64,000 bases of DNA from Zygnema cylindricum. Its lineage: Eukaryota > Streptophyta > Zygnematophyceae > Zygnematales > Zygnemataceae. The stretch covers positions 32,939 to 96,938 of the forward strand of contig JBBHKE010001484.1 of the NCBI GenBank assembly GCA_037447655.1, written 5' to 3'. Shown one piece after another: positions 10,635-21,162 of the stretch. The notes below the pieces were generated by a model, which was not told where the DNA came from, did not search any database, and was given only the letters and a program-made list of their open reading frames with translations. Each line of letters starts with the position of its first letter. Within the stretch, counting starts at the first letter, position 1. A program made the position numbers and the translations under genes.

Positions 10635-10661
10635 TTTTAAGTTCCATTGTTTAGGGGCTTG
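10629..10661 (+). repeat. Duplicated left-flank segment before element B 3' LTR
   Basis: These 33 bp, ending in GCTTG, are identical to 5693-5725. At 5693-5725 they are element A reverse transcriptase in reverse orientation and form the left flank of element B. Here they lie inside element B, where the pol end and polypurine tract should be. Confidence 0.9.
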
Positions 10662-11652
10662 TGTTGTTTTGAAAGCTTTAGTCCTCACTAATCCTCATAG
10701 GTGAGGGGAGTGTCTTCACAGTACTTAGAATATTTTGTGAAAGTTTGGTTCAGTATGTACCAGAATTAATGTTACAGTGAACAACGAGGGAGTTCACAAT
10801 GTGACAAACTTCAATACACGCGTCGGTAAAAGGAAGATGAGACGCTTTACAAAGAGTCGATCGTGCTATTCAGACTCATTATAAAGATCGAGGTGTCCCA
10901 TAAAGTTTCATCTTCAATGAGACTTCAAAAGGACGGACGATGAAGATTTGCTGCCAACGGAAGGTAGTCATCCAGGACCACGTCTAGTATTATTTCACGT
11001 GTTCTCTACATTGTACTGTGACGTTATTTACCTCTAGTTTGTACAGAAGCGTGTTTTGTTTGATTAATGTTCTAGTTCACATTCATTTTGTATGACATGC
11101 CTTAAGATATTCAGGTATCCTGTGACGTTATTTACCTCTAGTTTGTACAGAAGCGTGTTTTGTTTGATTAATGTTCTAGTTCACATTCAATTTGTATGAC
11201 ATGCTTTAAGATATTCAAGTATCCTCCTTAGGACTGGTAGATATAATTGATTCATGGCTAGTATGCCTCCTTAGCTTTTTTAGGATAGTAAGTGGATGCT
11301 AGCTCTTAGAAGAATAGATCTTTTAGGTATATATATGTAGGACTTAGCCATTTCAGATTTAGGAATTTGTGTATCAAAATTAGGCTGTGTCATTTTTGAT
11401 ATCTTTGACTTAGAATATCTCTCATATTTGTTTACAAATTTTTGTGTGAATTTGCACTTGTGTTCTTTTGTGTATTATCTGCATTGTGTCATATTTGTAG
11501 GCCATTTGGTTGCCTAATTTTTCTTTGGTTGTGTTCCAAAGTTGTGTGTGTTTTTTTGAGCATCTGTGAGAGCTTTTTGCTTACTTGAATTCTGTGATGA
11601 CTACTCCAGCATCATCTTTATCTTCAATTGGTGTAGCAGTCACAAAACAACA
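10662..11652 (+). repeat. Element B 3' LTR with internal 104-bp tandem duplication
   Basis: 991 bp, homologous to 5726-6609 from TGTTGTTTTG to AACAACA. The extra length is explained by a direct duplication of 104 bp (11016-11119 and 11120-11223, each starting CTGTGACGTTATTTACC). The gag ATG (11597) and its first codons are retained before the GCTTG duplication at 11653. Confidence 0.92.
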
Positions 11653-11657
11653 GCTTG

Positions 11658-13218
11658 TTTCATCCCATACAAAGATTTTATTAGTTTACAGACTAAGGTT
11701 TCTTTCTTTTTTTCTGCATACATCTCTGGTTGTTTCATGTAAATGGTTTCTTCTAACTCTCCATGCAGGAAAGCAGTCTTAACGTCCATCTGGTGGACTT
11801 CCATGTTTTCTATAGCAGCCAGACTTAGTAAGATTCTGACTTGTAAAATCTGACAACTTGAGAGAAGGTTTCCTCAAAATCAATACATTCTTTCTGATTG
11901 AAACCTTGCCTCCAGTCTGGCCTTGTACCTTTCAATGGTGTTATCCGGGTTGAGCTTTACTTTGAACACCCATTTGATGCCGATGGCTTTCCTACCCGCT
12001 GGAAGATCCACCGGCTCCCATGTGTGCGCCTCCATGAATGACTTCATTTCGTCGTTTACCGCCTCGATCTAGTGATTTCTCTCTGGTGATGAGAAGGCCT
12101 CCTGAATTGTTAGCGGTTCCGTTGTAGCTGCAGAGAAAGCAAAATGTGAGCTTGCTTGCATACAGCTGCTGGTTCTTCTTCCCCTCGGAAAATCTGACGC
12201 TGAAATTGTTGGCAACCTGCGATTTGTTGTCCTAGTCTGAGCTGTGACAGGTGCCGAAACTGGATCAGGATTTGCCGGTTCCACACGTGTAGTAAGTTGT
12301 GTAGATGCCGGTGTCGAATTTGATCGTGCAGTAGGTGCTGCATCTGGTAGAGGAACTTGTGGAGATGTAGTTGTAGCCGATGACTGTGACTGAAAATAAA
12401 CAGGTTGAGTATGTTGGAAGATCACATTCTTTTGTACCTTTCCTGTTTGTTCACCTTCGGTGTTTGCCAACGAATTAACCGAATCCTGTTCATCTTTCAA
12501 CTGTATATTTCTGCATACAATAACTTTCTTCTTCTCTAAGACATATACCCTATAACCCTTTGCATTGTCATCATATCCCATAAAGATGTCAGGTAAGCCC
12601 TTAGCCTCCATTTTCTATTTATATTGGGATGTGTCTAAAACAAAACATTTGCTGCCAAATACTCTAAAGTGACTAACATCTGGTTTCATTCCTATCCAGA
12701 GTTCATAAGGTGTAGTCTTAACCGTTCAATTTGCAATTCTATTTTTAATATATACCGCACAATTGAGTGCTTCAGCCCAGAATTTCAAATCAAAACCTTT
12801 GTCTGCAAGCATAGACTCTGCACTTTCTGTTACCCTCCTATTTAGTCGTTGAGATAAACCATTCTGTTTCGGTGTGTAAGGAACTGTCAAGTTATGATTG
12901 ATACCTTCGTCGAGGATTATGATTGATACCTTCGTCGAGGAGAAACTGTTCAGATTCTTTTGAAGTATATTCTCCTCCGTTGTCCGATCTTAGTGCCAGG
13001 ATCGAAACTCCATACAACATTTTCTACCCATTCCTTGTAGTGCTTGAAGTGTGTAAACACTTCACTCTTGTGCTGCATAAAATAGACTCTTGTGAACCTC
13101 GAGTAGTCGTTAGTGAATGTAACCATATAGTGGACACCTCATGTGATGGAACATGTGATGGAGCGAGAACATCCGAGTGGATAAGTTGTAGAACTTTGTT
13201 CGACTTGTGGTCAGATTG
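11658..13218 (-). pseudogene. Element A integrase and reverse transcriptase (5' part)
   Basis: On the minus strand, 12620-13218 is a broken integrase core in which FTNDYSRFTRVYFM and related patterns can be read with stops. 12069-12611 is open: the integrase C-terminus (DIFMGYDDNAKGYRVYV) and a Thr/Ser/Pro/Gln-rich linker. 11658-12068 is the polymerase start, with FKVKLNPDNTIERYKARL and [15 protein letters not shown], ending at SLYGMKQ where element B interrupts. A 26-bp tandem duplication around 12890-12943 (GATACCTTCGTCGAGG repeated) lies in the integrase. The frame differs from the gag-protease frame, so at least one indel separates them. Confidence 0.87.
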
Positions 13219-13989
13219 TTATGGAAAAGGTAATCTGTGGATCTTTCCAAGTGAGCATCCATCACATAATTTCACATGCTGAGAAGAAAGAGAAACACCC
13301 TCAACCTTTCCTAAAATCACCATCTTTTGTAAGCTATCATAATTGACATGGCCCAATCTCTTATGCCATAGCTCATTGACAGATGATACATCGGAATAGA
13401 GAATATCATTATCTTTGTATTCAGCCATAATCATCTTATACATCTTACTTGCATCTTTGGTTCCTGTCACTCTAACTTTACGTAGTTTGCTAACAACATG
13501 TTTTCCTCCTTTGAGGATTACATCAAAGCCTTTGCTTTCTACCAAAGAAGTAGAAAATAGATTCTTTTTGAACTCTGGTACATGTAGCACATTGTGGAGA
13601 GTTATTTCTACAAACTTCCCCCCCACATCTACCATTAAAGATACACCACCCTGAGCTGAAGTTTGCACACTCATGCCGTAGGCATAGTAGATGTTCTTTG
13701 GAGCTGTCGCCTTGAGGTTGGAAAAACTCGATTTATTCCAACACATGTGTGCCAACGCTCCCGTATCCATGATCCATCTTGTATCTTTTTGACCTTCCAT
13801 GCGTGCTACCATTGCGAATAAATCTGCTTCTTCATCTTCAACATTAGAGAATGAATTATCTTCTTTAGTTGCATAACTTGAGAAGAAAGCAGTTTCACGA
13901 GAAGAGTTCCCAAAAAAGCCCTTATGATATGGGCTCTGCTGCCAGCCTGGATGATATAGTCCTGATTCATTTGCCTTTTTAAGCTTCAA
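13219..13989 (-). pseudogene. Element A protease and GAG-pre-integrase segment
   Basis: Open stretch of 256 codons on the minus strand, in the same frame as the gag segment upstream. It contains the protease active-site pattern WIMDTGALAHMC (DTG), a long protease-like domain with NVLHVPEFKKNLFS, and the pre-integrase zinc-binding pattern ELWHKRLGHVNYDS with LCDGCSLGKIHRLPFP. The zinc knuckle of gag just upstream (about 13985-14030) is damaged by a stop inside CSERGHGYR. Only nonsense changes separate gag from this segment, so the intact element had gag and pol in one frame, as is usual for copia. Confidence 0.87.
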
Positions 13990-14040
13990 ACACTACCTAT
14001 ATCCATGTCCCCTTTCAGAGCAATAAAATCAAGTAGTAGA

Positions 14041-14778
14041 CTATCTAGTTTGCCTATTACTATACTGATTCAGATTTTGATTCCTATCCTGATTTTTGTT
14101 CTGATTAAGTAATGTTTTTCTGTCAAAATTTGTTTTTAAAGCTTCTTCCTTTCTTTCACCATGTAGTGTTTTCGTAGTTGCTTCCTCTTCTAAGTTCAGA
14201 TTGTATGCTAACTGAAATGTCCAGCTAGACTTATCATGCGTTTTTAGCTGGACAGAAACTCCTTTCATATTACTAAGGAGTCTTCTAACAAGTAGAGCTG
14301 CCTGCTGGAACTCAAGAAATGAGCCACCAGCAGACGAATGTGCATCGATAAGAGCACGAAAGTTGTCACAATACTCCACCATACTCCCCCCGGAGTATTT
14401 ATAGTCCCAGATTTTTCCAGCAACTAGGAGTTCCTCTTGGACATTGGATTTCTCGAAAGCAGATTTTAGTGATTCCCAGATTTCTTTTGCTTTCTTCATC
14501 TTTAGCCGAGACATAACCAAATTCTATGATATGCACAAAATCAGATTGTTTCGCGCCAATGAGTTTTTCCTCGCCCAACTTAGATCTGTTTCAGCTAGAG
14601 TGCCATCCAAGACCCCGAATAAATTAGCAGTTTCAAATGTGGATTCAACCATCGCTGCCCAGTATGCATGCTTTTGGCTATTGAATATGGAAATTCTTGA
14701 AGAAAGGCTCATAACATGTTGTTCGACGACCACAATCGCTGGAGGAGAGCCAGCAGCAGTAGTAGTGGATGTAGACAT
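14041..14778 (-). pseudogene. Element A gag, starting inside the 5' LTR
   Basis: Minus-strand gag with its ATG at 14778, 62 bases before the end of the 5' LTR (14717). The first residues, MSTSTTTAAGSPPAIVVVEQ, are LTR-encoded. The frame then crosses the LTR border and continues HAYWAAMVESTFETANLFGVL, a normal copia gag start. A TAG at about 14524 interrupts it. The same frame resumes at 14520 with the UBN2-type domain (AKEIWESLKSAFEKSNVQEE, YSGGSMVEYCDNFRALI) and an Asn/Gln-rich tail. The family-wide repetition of this start in other LTR copies supports the choice of start codon. Confidence 0.88.
14703..14716 (-). other. Element A primer-binding site (half-tRNA type)
   Basis: Directly after the 5' LTR the minus strand reads TGTTATGAGCCTTT, sharing 9 of the first 12 positions with the initiator tRNA-Met anticodon-arm complement GGTTATGGGCCC. 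Together with the site of element B it points to a copia-type half-tRNA primer. Confidence 0.55.
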
Positions 14779-15693
14779 CTAAACAGAAGCTAACAAGCAC
14801 CCTACTCAACAGCCAACTTCAAGATGTAATAGAATGCAACTGAGTGAACTATGCAAACTCAAATTTTGCATAACAATAGTAAACACAGTGTAAAAACACT
14901 CCTCAAAGTTTCAACTCAATTGATCCAGCCAACCATAGAGATGTTCACACTACAGATTCACAAAAACTGCCTTAGTAGATTAATATCCCAAGACTTGGAT
15001 AATTACAATTTGTCTAAGTCCTAAACTATATACTCACAGTGAGTATCTACTGGTCACACTAATCAAAGTGACTGTACTACAGTACTGTCCTACGCTTACA
15101 ACAAAATACTAAAACTGCACTAATAGTACTTCCAAACCTAATTTTGTCATTTCTCTAAATCAGAATAGTGCGACACTATTTGAAATTAGCTAAACTACAA
15201 ATCCTTGTTTCCAGATATTTACAAATAGAAGGCTGTACATTAAAAGTTCCTGGCGCTTAGTCAGTAGTGTTCCATAGCATTCGGCTGACTGTTGTAGTGT
15301 AGTACGAAGCACTTGATACCGTCCAAGTGTGCTTCTCCATTTATGGTCCCTTTTAAATCGTGTCCGTCAATTCAATGTCAATCAGCGGCCCTTCTTGGTT
15401 GACCGTACCATACTTCTCTATATATGCCGTTTGCATTCCGTTCGTCCGATTTCATCAATCTGCTCATCAATCTCCCGACACGTGTAACTTGTCATTGGCG
15501 CTATTCCGTGAAACCTGAAACAACCTTTCATGCCGATGCGTGTCCAACTGGCCGTACATTACACTCTCTTAGTCTTCTGTTACCTTAACACTATTAGAGG
15601 TAAGTATTGCGGGTTTCCATTGCCCAAGATATTCTAAGTCCTTTTTCCCTCCTCACAGCTCTATCTACTGAGTAAAGATTTTCAATTTCAACA
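14717..15693 (-). repeat. Element A 5' LTR
   Basis: 977 bp, from TGTTGAAATTG (at 15693) to GAACAACA (at 14717) on the minus strand. Two copies of a block around TTAGGACTTAGA lie in it (about 15010-15060 and 15630-15675 in window coordinates). The gag ATG is at 14778. Confidence 0.92.
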
Positions 15694-15698
15694 GACTT

Positions 15699-15900
15699 AT
15701 CTGGGAGGTCACATGATCAAATCTTGGTCCAGTCCAACCTTCTTTTGCAGGAGTCGGGTTTTCTGCTCCATCCATCTGTCTGTCTCCTTTTCTGCATGGG
15801 GCAGCCATGGCTACCTGTTAGTCCTCAATGAATACGACAAGTATGAGGACTATTGTAAGACCAAAGTAAGAGTAAGAATATAAAAAACCTTTTTCAACAT
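15699..15900 (+). repeat. R1 repeat, copy 2, right part
   Basis: Continuation of the R1 copy interrupted by element A: second half of the tRNA-like segment, then the GGCAGCCATGGCT box (about 15800) and ACGACAAGTATGAGGAC, which parallels ACAACAAGTATGGGGG in copy 1. The right border is approximate. Confidence 0.55.
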
Positions 15901-15919
15901 GTACAACTTTGTGATGGTT

Positions 15920-16130
15920 AATGCGGCTACGAAACTTCCAACAACTGATAACGCTGACAAATACAAAGACAGTTGTAGACATTTAGTTTTTTGTAATTTT
16001 TTGACATGGTAGATGTTTTGGATTTTGTGACATTATGACGCCATGCTCACTGTGACAACGTCGACGTCACAAAATTCAAGAATTTTTGTTTCCGATTTCG
16101 TTTTTCAAATTTTTCTTATTCGAATTGCCA
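15920..16130 (+). repeat. Relic of the H1 TIR element
   Basis: The stretch with GTAGATGTTTTGG, GTGACATTATGACG and GTCGACGTCACAAA matches the interior of the H1 element at about 40425-40500 with many substitutions. No terminal repeats are seen. Confidence 0.45.
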
Positions 16131-18469
16131 TAATAATATACATAAAGGTAGTAAAAAAAAAGGTTTTAAATATCTTCCATTTAATTCCAATATTGCCATA
16201 ACCATTTTTCATTCGTTGTATAGGTGGTACTTTCCCTGGAATCTAGTCGCGAGGAGATTTTTGATGAAGTTTTTTGATGGGCTCGATTCTCTTGCTTGGG
16301 GGTCGAAAAATGGAAAACGCCAAATTCGTTAATATGAGGACAAACATGAAGTACATTCAAAGTATTGACTTGACGTTTGCTGAATGTCTAAAGAATTGAT
16401 TTTTTTGTACAGCTAAAGTTTTTCTCGTACGGAACTGCGTTTTGGGGGAAAACAATAAAATAAAGTCGATACTATAATACATGAGGACGTACCTTTAGGG
16501 TAGAATTCCAATAGGCGGTCCCAGTAAATGTGCGGACAAGTCTACTAACATCGTTTACTAAAAGTCTGCTCTATTTTGTCGGGCCAGTAACACGCTTTTT
16601 TTAATTATGATTGGCGCCATATAGGTTAAATTCAAGATTCAAAAGATCTTAAAAAAATCTACAAACAGAAGACCAAAACGAAAGATATGTACGGTCGGAG
16701 GTAGTTAATGATTCGTACGTAAAGTTTGCGGCTAGTTTTTTCTTTTGAAAATGGAAATCAAAATTTCGAAACAGAAAGGCAAAAAGATGCGGCAAACTTT
16801 GAATTTCGGTGGATGTCAAACGGAGCGTGCGAGGATGTTTTTGGCTTACTTGCATCTAGCGTGGCAGACGACACATGGCCTGTAGGACGTGTATGCATGT
16901 GATCGCTTGTTCCAAGTGGATATTTTTTTGCTTTTTCACGTGTACCAATGGTACACGACCATTATCGTGCAACTCTCCTCACAAGGAGAGTATCTTCACA
17001 CTGGACGATGTGCGCTATTGCTTCGGTGATCTCAAAAAGTGAAATATCCAACGGTCAAGAATTACGCCTACATCATTGGAGCCTCGCGATAGCTTTCCAG
17101 GAACGATGTTTTGTCCAGTTACAACTTTTTGAGGTACGACTTTGTACTGCGTTGTATGAAAACGTACGACGTCTAGTAGCAAACCCACTTTTTTTCTAAT
17201 GGAGTTTTACCCTCCGCCAGTGTGACGACATCAGACTGATTTTCAAAAGTCAAGGTTACTATTAAAAAGTCCGTTTGCCTTCAAACCGTACCACGTCTGC
17301 AGGAATATGTATATTGTTGTACTTTCTGACGTGAATTCTTTCACCAATTAAAATTTGCTTTTGCTAAAAGTGTTTCTCGAAAATAAATGACCTTAAATGC
17401 CAGAAAACAATCCAACAATTTGTATGCTATTTGGCAGCCCAACTACTTTCAGTTCTACTAACGTGTGAAAAACCTACAAGGCCCATCTCGATTCAAATTT
17501 GTAGTGTTGTGTATCAATAAAAAAATTATCGCGATGACATCGATATCGATTGTTATCGGTTATCGAACGGTCTGAGGTCTTGATATATCGGTTCGGATAC
17601 CAAATTCATGGAATATGAAAATATGTATAAAAGATTTTACAATATACTGTATTATTTTTACTATATAGCGTGAAGTCACGTGTAATTTGCTATGCTGTTT
17701 AATTGGAATTTATTACGGATAGCACATTGTCGACAAATTTAAAATAATTATTTATAGTTCTAAAACTATAGCACCGAAATTAAAAAAAAAAATACATTGT
17801 CAATTTGTAGAATAAAACGTTTTCGAAAACCACACAAAAAGACGAACAAATCTGTCAGATTGCCGCCATTATTAGCCATTTATAAATAAATAACAGTCAA
17901 AAAGACATTCTGGAAGGAGTACCCAAGTAAAACCCCCTTAAATTAGAAATGATGAAGAAAATATCGTGATGTTTTACCGAAATCGGGGGGAAGGGGGTCT
18001 AGAGGTCGCAAAAGTGAAAATTTTGTATAACGGAAATCGACCATTCTTTTCTTTAAATCTGAGTAACCGACGCCCGACCGTGTTGTGTCACGCTCCAAAA
18101 TTGTTAACCGTTAACTGACCGTCGTTTACGAAAGTAAACGTTAACCGAAACTCGATTTGTCGCAACTAACCGTACCAGACTGTAACCGACAAAGTACAAA
18201 ATTACAACGCTCGTTGTTTTTAGCGTTAAACAATTATTACACAGCGACTCGTAATTATCGTAAATATATCTTTTAGGTACACATAGAAAATTTGACAAAC
18301 GTACAATTTCACGTCATTATGACGTTTGCACTACGCGGTTTGTGAAAACGCAGTTACATCATAACGACATGTATTAAATCATTTTTTGTACTTTTTTCGT
18401 TAATACGATACAATTTTGCACGGTCAGACACCGATCGTAAGCCACGCTATTTAAAACGGTACTATACTA
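16131..18469. other. AT-rich intergenic stretch
   Basis: No coding region that I can support. Only short chance open frames are present. GTAC and CGTACG words are frequent, as elsewhere in the window. Confidence 0.5.
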
Positions 18470-19007
18470 CATTGTGAATCGTTATTAGGTCAAAGTTTAT
18501 ATAGTGTTGCAAAAATTTTACCGTAATTTTTTTCTAATAATGAATTTGATTTTTTTTTTAAAAGGTGTATTCTAATTTCGGCATTAATGTTAATTTGGGA
18601 ACAACAAAAATGGAATAATCGCCGTACGATTATATACATTAATATATGTATCCGTACAAAATATTAAAAATCGTACGCTGTCGTGAAATTTCATTATCTG
18701 TATATGTCAAACTCATTTACGTGTCAGACTAATCACGTTTTTTTAGCGCACGTTCCTATGCGTGCGCGTCCGACTTGATTCATTTTTTGTAAAATTTTCA
18801 CTTGAAAAGGTACAATTATGTATGGTTTGACATCGCCCGTTCACCACACTATTTATATCTTATTTTATTTTCGTTCTTTACGCTATTTTGTACGGTAAAT
18901 TAATTATCGTCAAGGAAAAATCAAAATCATATATCCTATTTGAGGAAAAAAATCAATATTTTTATAACCCAAACATGAGTTATTAACACTAATGACGATT
19001 CACGGTG
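18470..19007 (+). mobile_element. H3 TIR element, short copy
   Basis: 538 bp with inverted ends CATTGTGAATCGTTATTAG and CTAATGACGATTCACGGTG, flanked on both sides by TA. Much of it is homologous to 38850-39218 and 55655-56070. It has no coding capacity, so it is a non-autonomous DNA element. The TA flank suggests a Tc1/mariner-like integration, but the family is not proven. A further similar end lies at about 19125-19143. Confidence 0.6.
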
Positions 19008-19143
19008 TATAGATATTAACGCTAATTCAAAAAATACCTTAAATAATGTAAAGAAAATTTTAGAGTTATTTACTATTTTTTAGGTTTTTGGGTCGTGGTG
19101 ACGGAATTAGCGTTAATAACGCTATTTACGATTCGCAGTGTAG

Positions 19144-20380
19144 GCTTAATGGGAAATTATGATTTATAATACTATTTACTGCAAAGAGACTTGGTAGATG
19201 TAGTAGGTTATAGTCCACGTCTTTAATTGATAAGCATAAAATCCAAATAATTATTTGTAGTATCAAATATAGAAATAATCAAATCATAACCTCGTCCTAT
19301 TTTTGACTTTATTATACAAAATCTCAACCTAAAACTTAAAAATTACACAAAATCTATAAATCTAAAAGTGGGATTAATACAACGCTTTGGTAATTTGGTA
19401 AAATAAGCATTCCAGTTTAAGAAAGAAAAAAGATAAACAATAGAAAAACTGTGAAAAAAAAATAAAAAATGAAAGAAACAAATATATAACTAATACTAAC
19501 AAAAAAACAATAATTAGAAAAAAAAACAAAACAAAAAATTATGCATTAAACATATTTCGGTTGGATCTAACAAACAAAAGGTCACTAATCATTGAAATCG
19601 CTAGTGAGCTCTTTTTGTTTGTTATTGTATTCCCGGCATCCGAAAAATTGCATTCAAACATGGAACTAAAAGCCGGAATAGCTAGAATAGATCTAGCAAC
19701 ACCAGCAAGAATAGGAAGTCCTCTTTTTTTCGCAAATACATCTAAATTTTTTTCCCACCATTCAAGTATGTTAAAGTTTAATCTTTCCTCGTTCTTTAAT
19801 TTTAAATCAAATTAACGTTTCAATTCGTCACTAACAAGCGTTTTTTTGTCGGTGGAAATAAAAACCTAACTTTCGTCATCGCACTCACCAAAAAAATCTT
19901 AGCAACCAACTTAAAATGGTCGAAATTCCTCGCAAAACATCAACGCCACCGTTTTCGCTTTTTTTTTTTCGGTCACTTGTTTTCGCCTGCGTTTTTGAAA
20001 TAAACCTTCGAAGAAGTCCTCTCGAACTATCCGTGTCGGCCAAAGCTGAACATGTGTGAGTGTTAATTGTTGAAGTACCGTTTGTTGACTTGTATTGATA
20101 AACTATGAAACATGTATTACACGCCGCAAAACCTCCTCCTTCACTATGTATTTGTTTGATGTTTTAGTTTCATACACATGTTCAATTTTTTTCCAACAAC
20201 TTGAAAGTGGCCCTGCTTTCTTTCACTGAGCAATTTCACCATTATTTTGTTTTTGAACTTCGTTTTGGATTATAGGTTTAAGAGAAGCAAAAATGCGTTT
20301 CTCTATTTTCGTGTATGACTAGGTTTTGTTTGAATTCTGGTCAAGTTTCTCTAACTGAAAGAACAATTCAATTTTTTAAT
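19144..20380. other. AT-rich intergenic stretch
   Basis: Long A-rich runs and no supportable gene. Confidence 0.5.
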
Positions 20381-20383
20381 TTA

Positions 20384-21159
20384 GGGTGCGGCCCCATGTG
20401 GCTAGGTTCGGGTTTTTTCATGTCGTTTTCATGTATGACTTAGCGACGTTCTGCCGAAGCTGCAACCGTACGAAGAAATCGTAAATTTTATAAATTACAA
20501 TTTGCGTCATTCTCAGACTTAAGATGTACGAAAATTTGTCGTTTTGTGTTTTTTCGACCCACTGTTATGTCATCTTCAAACTTATCATGAATAACATCGA
20601 CAATGTGTTTTAGGCTAAGAAAAACCGTTTACACCAATAGAAAAACATATTCCTACGTGTGAAATTTTTTGGATTTTTTTTGACCAAAGAAAAAACGACA
20701 AGGTTTTTGGTTTTTGTCCCCATGCATCTTGTACGGTTTTTTTTGCAGGGGTCTCGATGCTGTAGAGTCATTTCACGCAAAGGTGAAAAATTTGCAAAAG
20801 TGAATAATTTGCGAAGTCATGGCGGCCGGACAAGAGAGGTTTACGCAAAGGCATGCCGTACAGCCACGACTACAAGGATGCACGTCTACAATGTCACGCA
20901 AACACATGCTACGTACGAAACCGTTTCAAAAATTATGATATATCTTGCGACGCTTCAAAAAGTTTCGAAAAAATACGGAGCGGCAAAGGCAGATTGTACA
21001 CGGTGACATCCATCACGGGTAATGTTCACGTTTACAATCGTCACAAACTTAAGTAACAATTTCAAGTAAACACATAGAGACACCTGTAATCGGGTTCGCC
21101 AGATCCGCGCTAAAATACAAAGTAGGTTAGCTAAGTTATAGCCACATGGAGCCGCACCC
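20384..21159 (+). mobile_element. H2 PIF/Harbinger-like MITE, copy 1
   Basis: 776 bp with terminal inverted repeats starting GGGTGCGGCCCCATGTGGCT and ending in the near-complement (AGCCACATGGAGCCGCACCC), between 3-bp duplications TTA (20381-20383 and 21160-21162). The second copy at 39401-40177 is 777 bp and runs in the opposite direction. TTA/TAA duplications and GGG ends fit the PIF/Harbinger superfamily. No transposase is encoded. Confidence 0.82.
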
Positions 21160-21162
21160 TTA

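Larger units (their letters stand above)
5726..11652 (+). mobile_element. Element B: Ty1/copia LTR retrotransposon nested in element A
   Basis: A 5.9-kb plus-strand copia element with LTRs at 5726-6609 and 10662-11652. It lies between two copies of the 5-bp duplication GCTTG (5721-5725 and 11653-11657), exactly in the [13 protein letters not shown] region of element A reverse transcriptase. Gag, protease, integrase, reverse transcriptase and RNase H follow in copia order, with many frameshifts. Its LTRs are homologous to those of element A, so it is a relative that inserted later. Just before the 3' LTR, 33 bp of element A flank are present again (10629-10661), which shows a rearrangement after insertion. 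Confidence 0.93.
3582..15693 (-). mobile_element. Element A: Ty1/copia LTR retrotransposon, minus strand, split by element B
   Basis: A complete but decayed copia element, about 6.2 kb without the nested insertion. It has a 5' LTR at 14717-15693, gag, protease, integrase, reverse transcriptase and RNase H in copia order on the minus strand, and a 3' LTR at 3582-4545. The 5-bp target duplication GACTT is present on both sides (3577-3581 and 15694-15698), so the ends are certain. Both LTRs contain the gag start codon, so the LTR/internal border falls inside gag. Several in-frame stops and frameshifts make it inactive. Its LTRs are visibly more diverged than those of element E, so it is old. Element B (5726-11652) later inserted into its reverse transcriptase. 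Confidence 0.93.
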
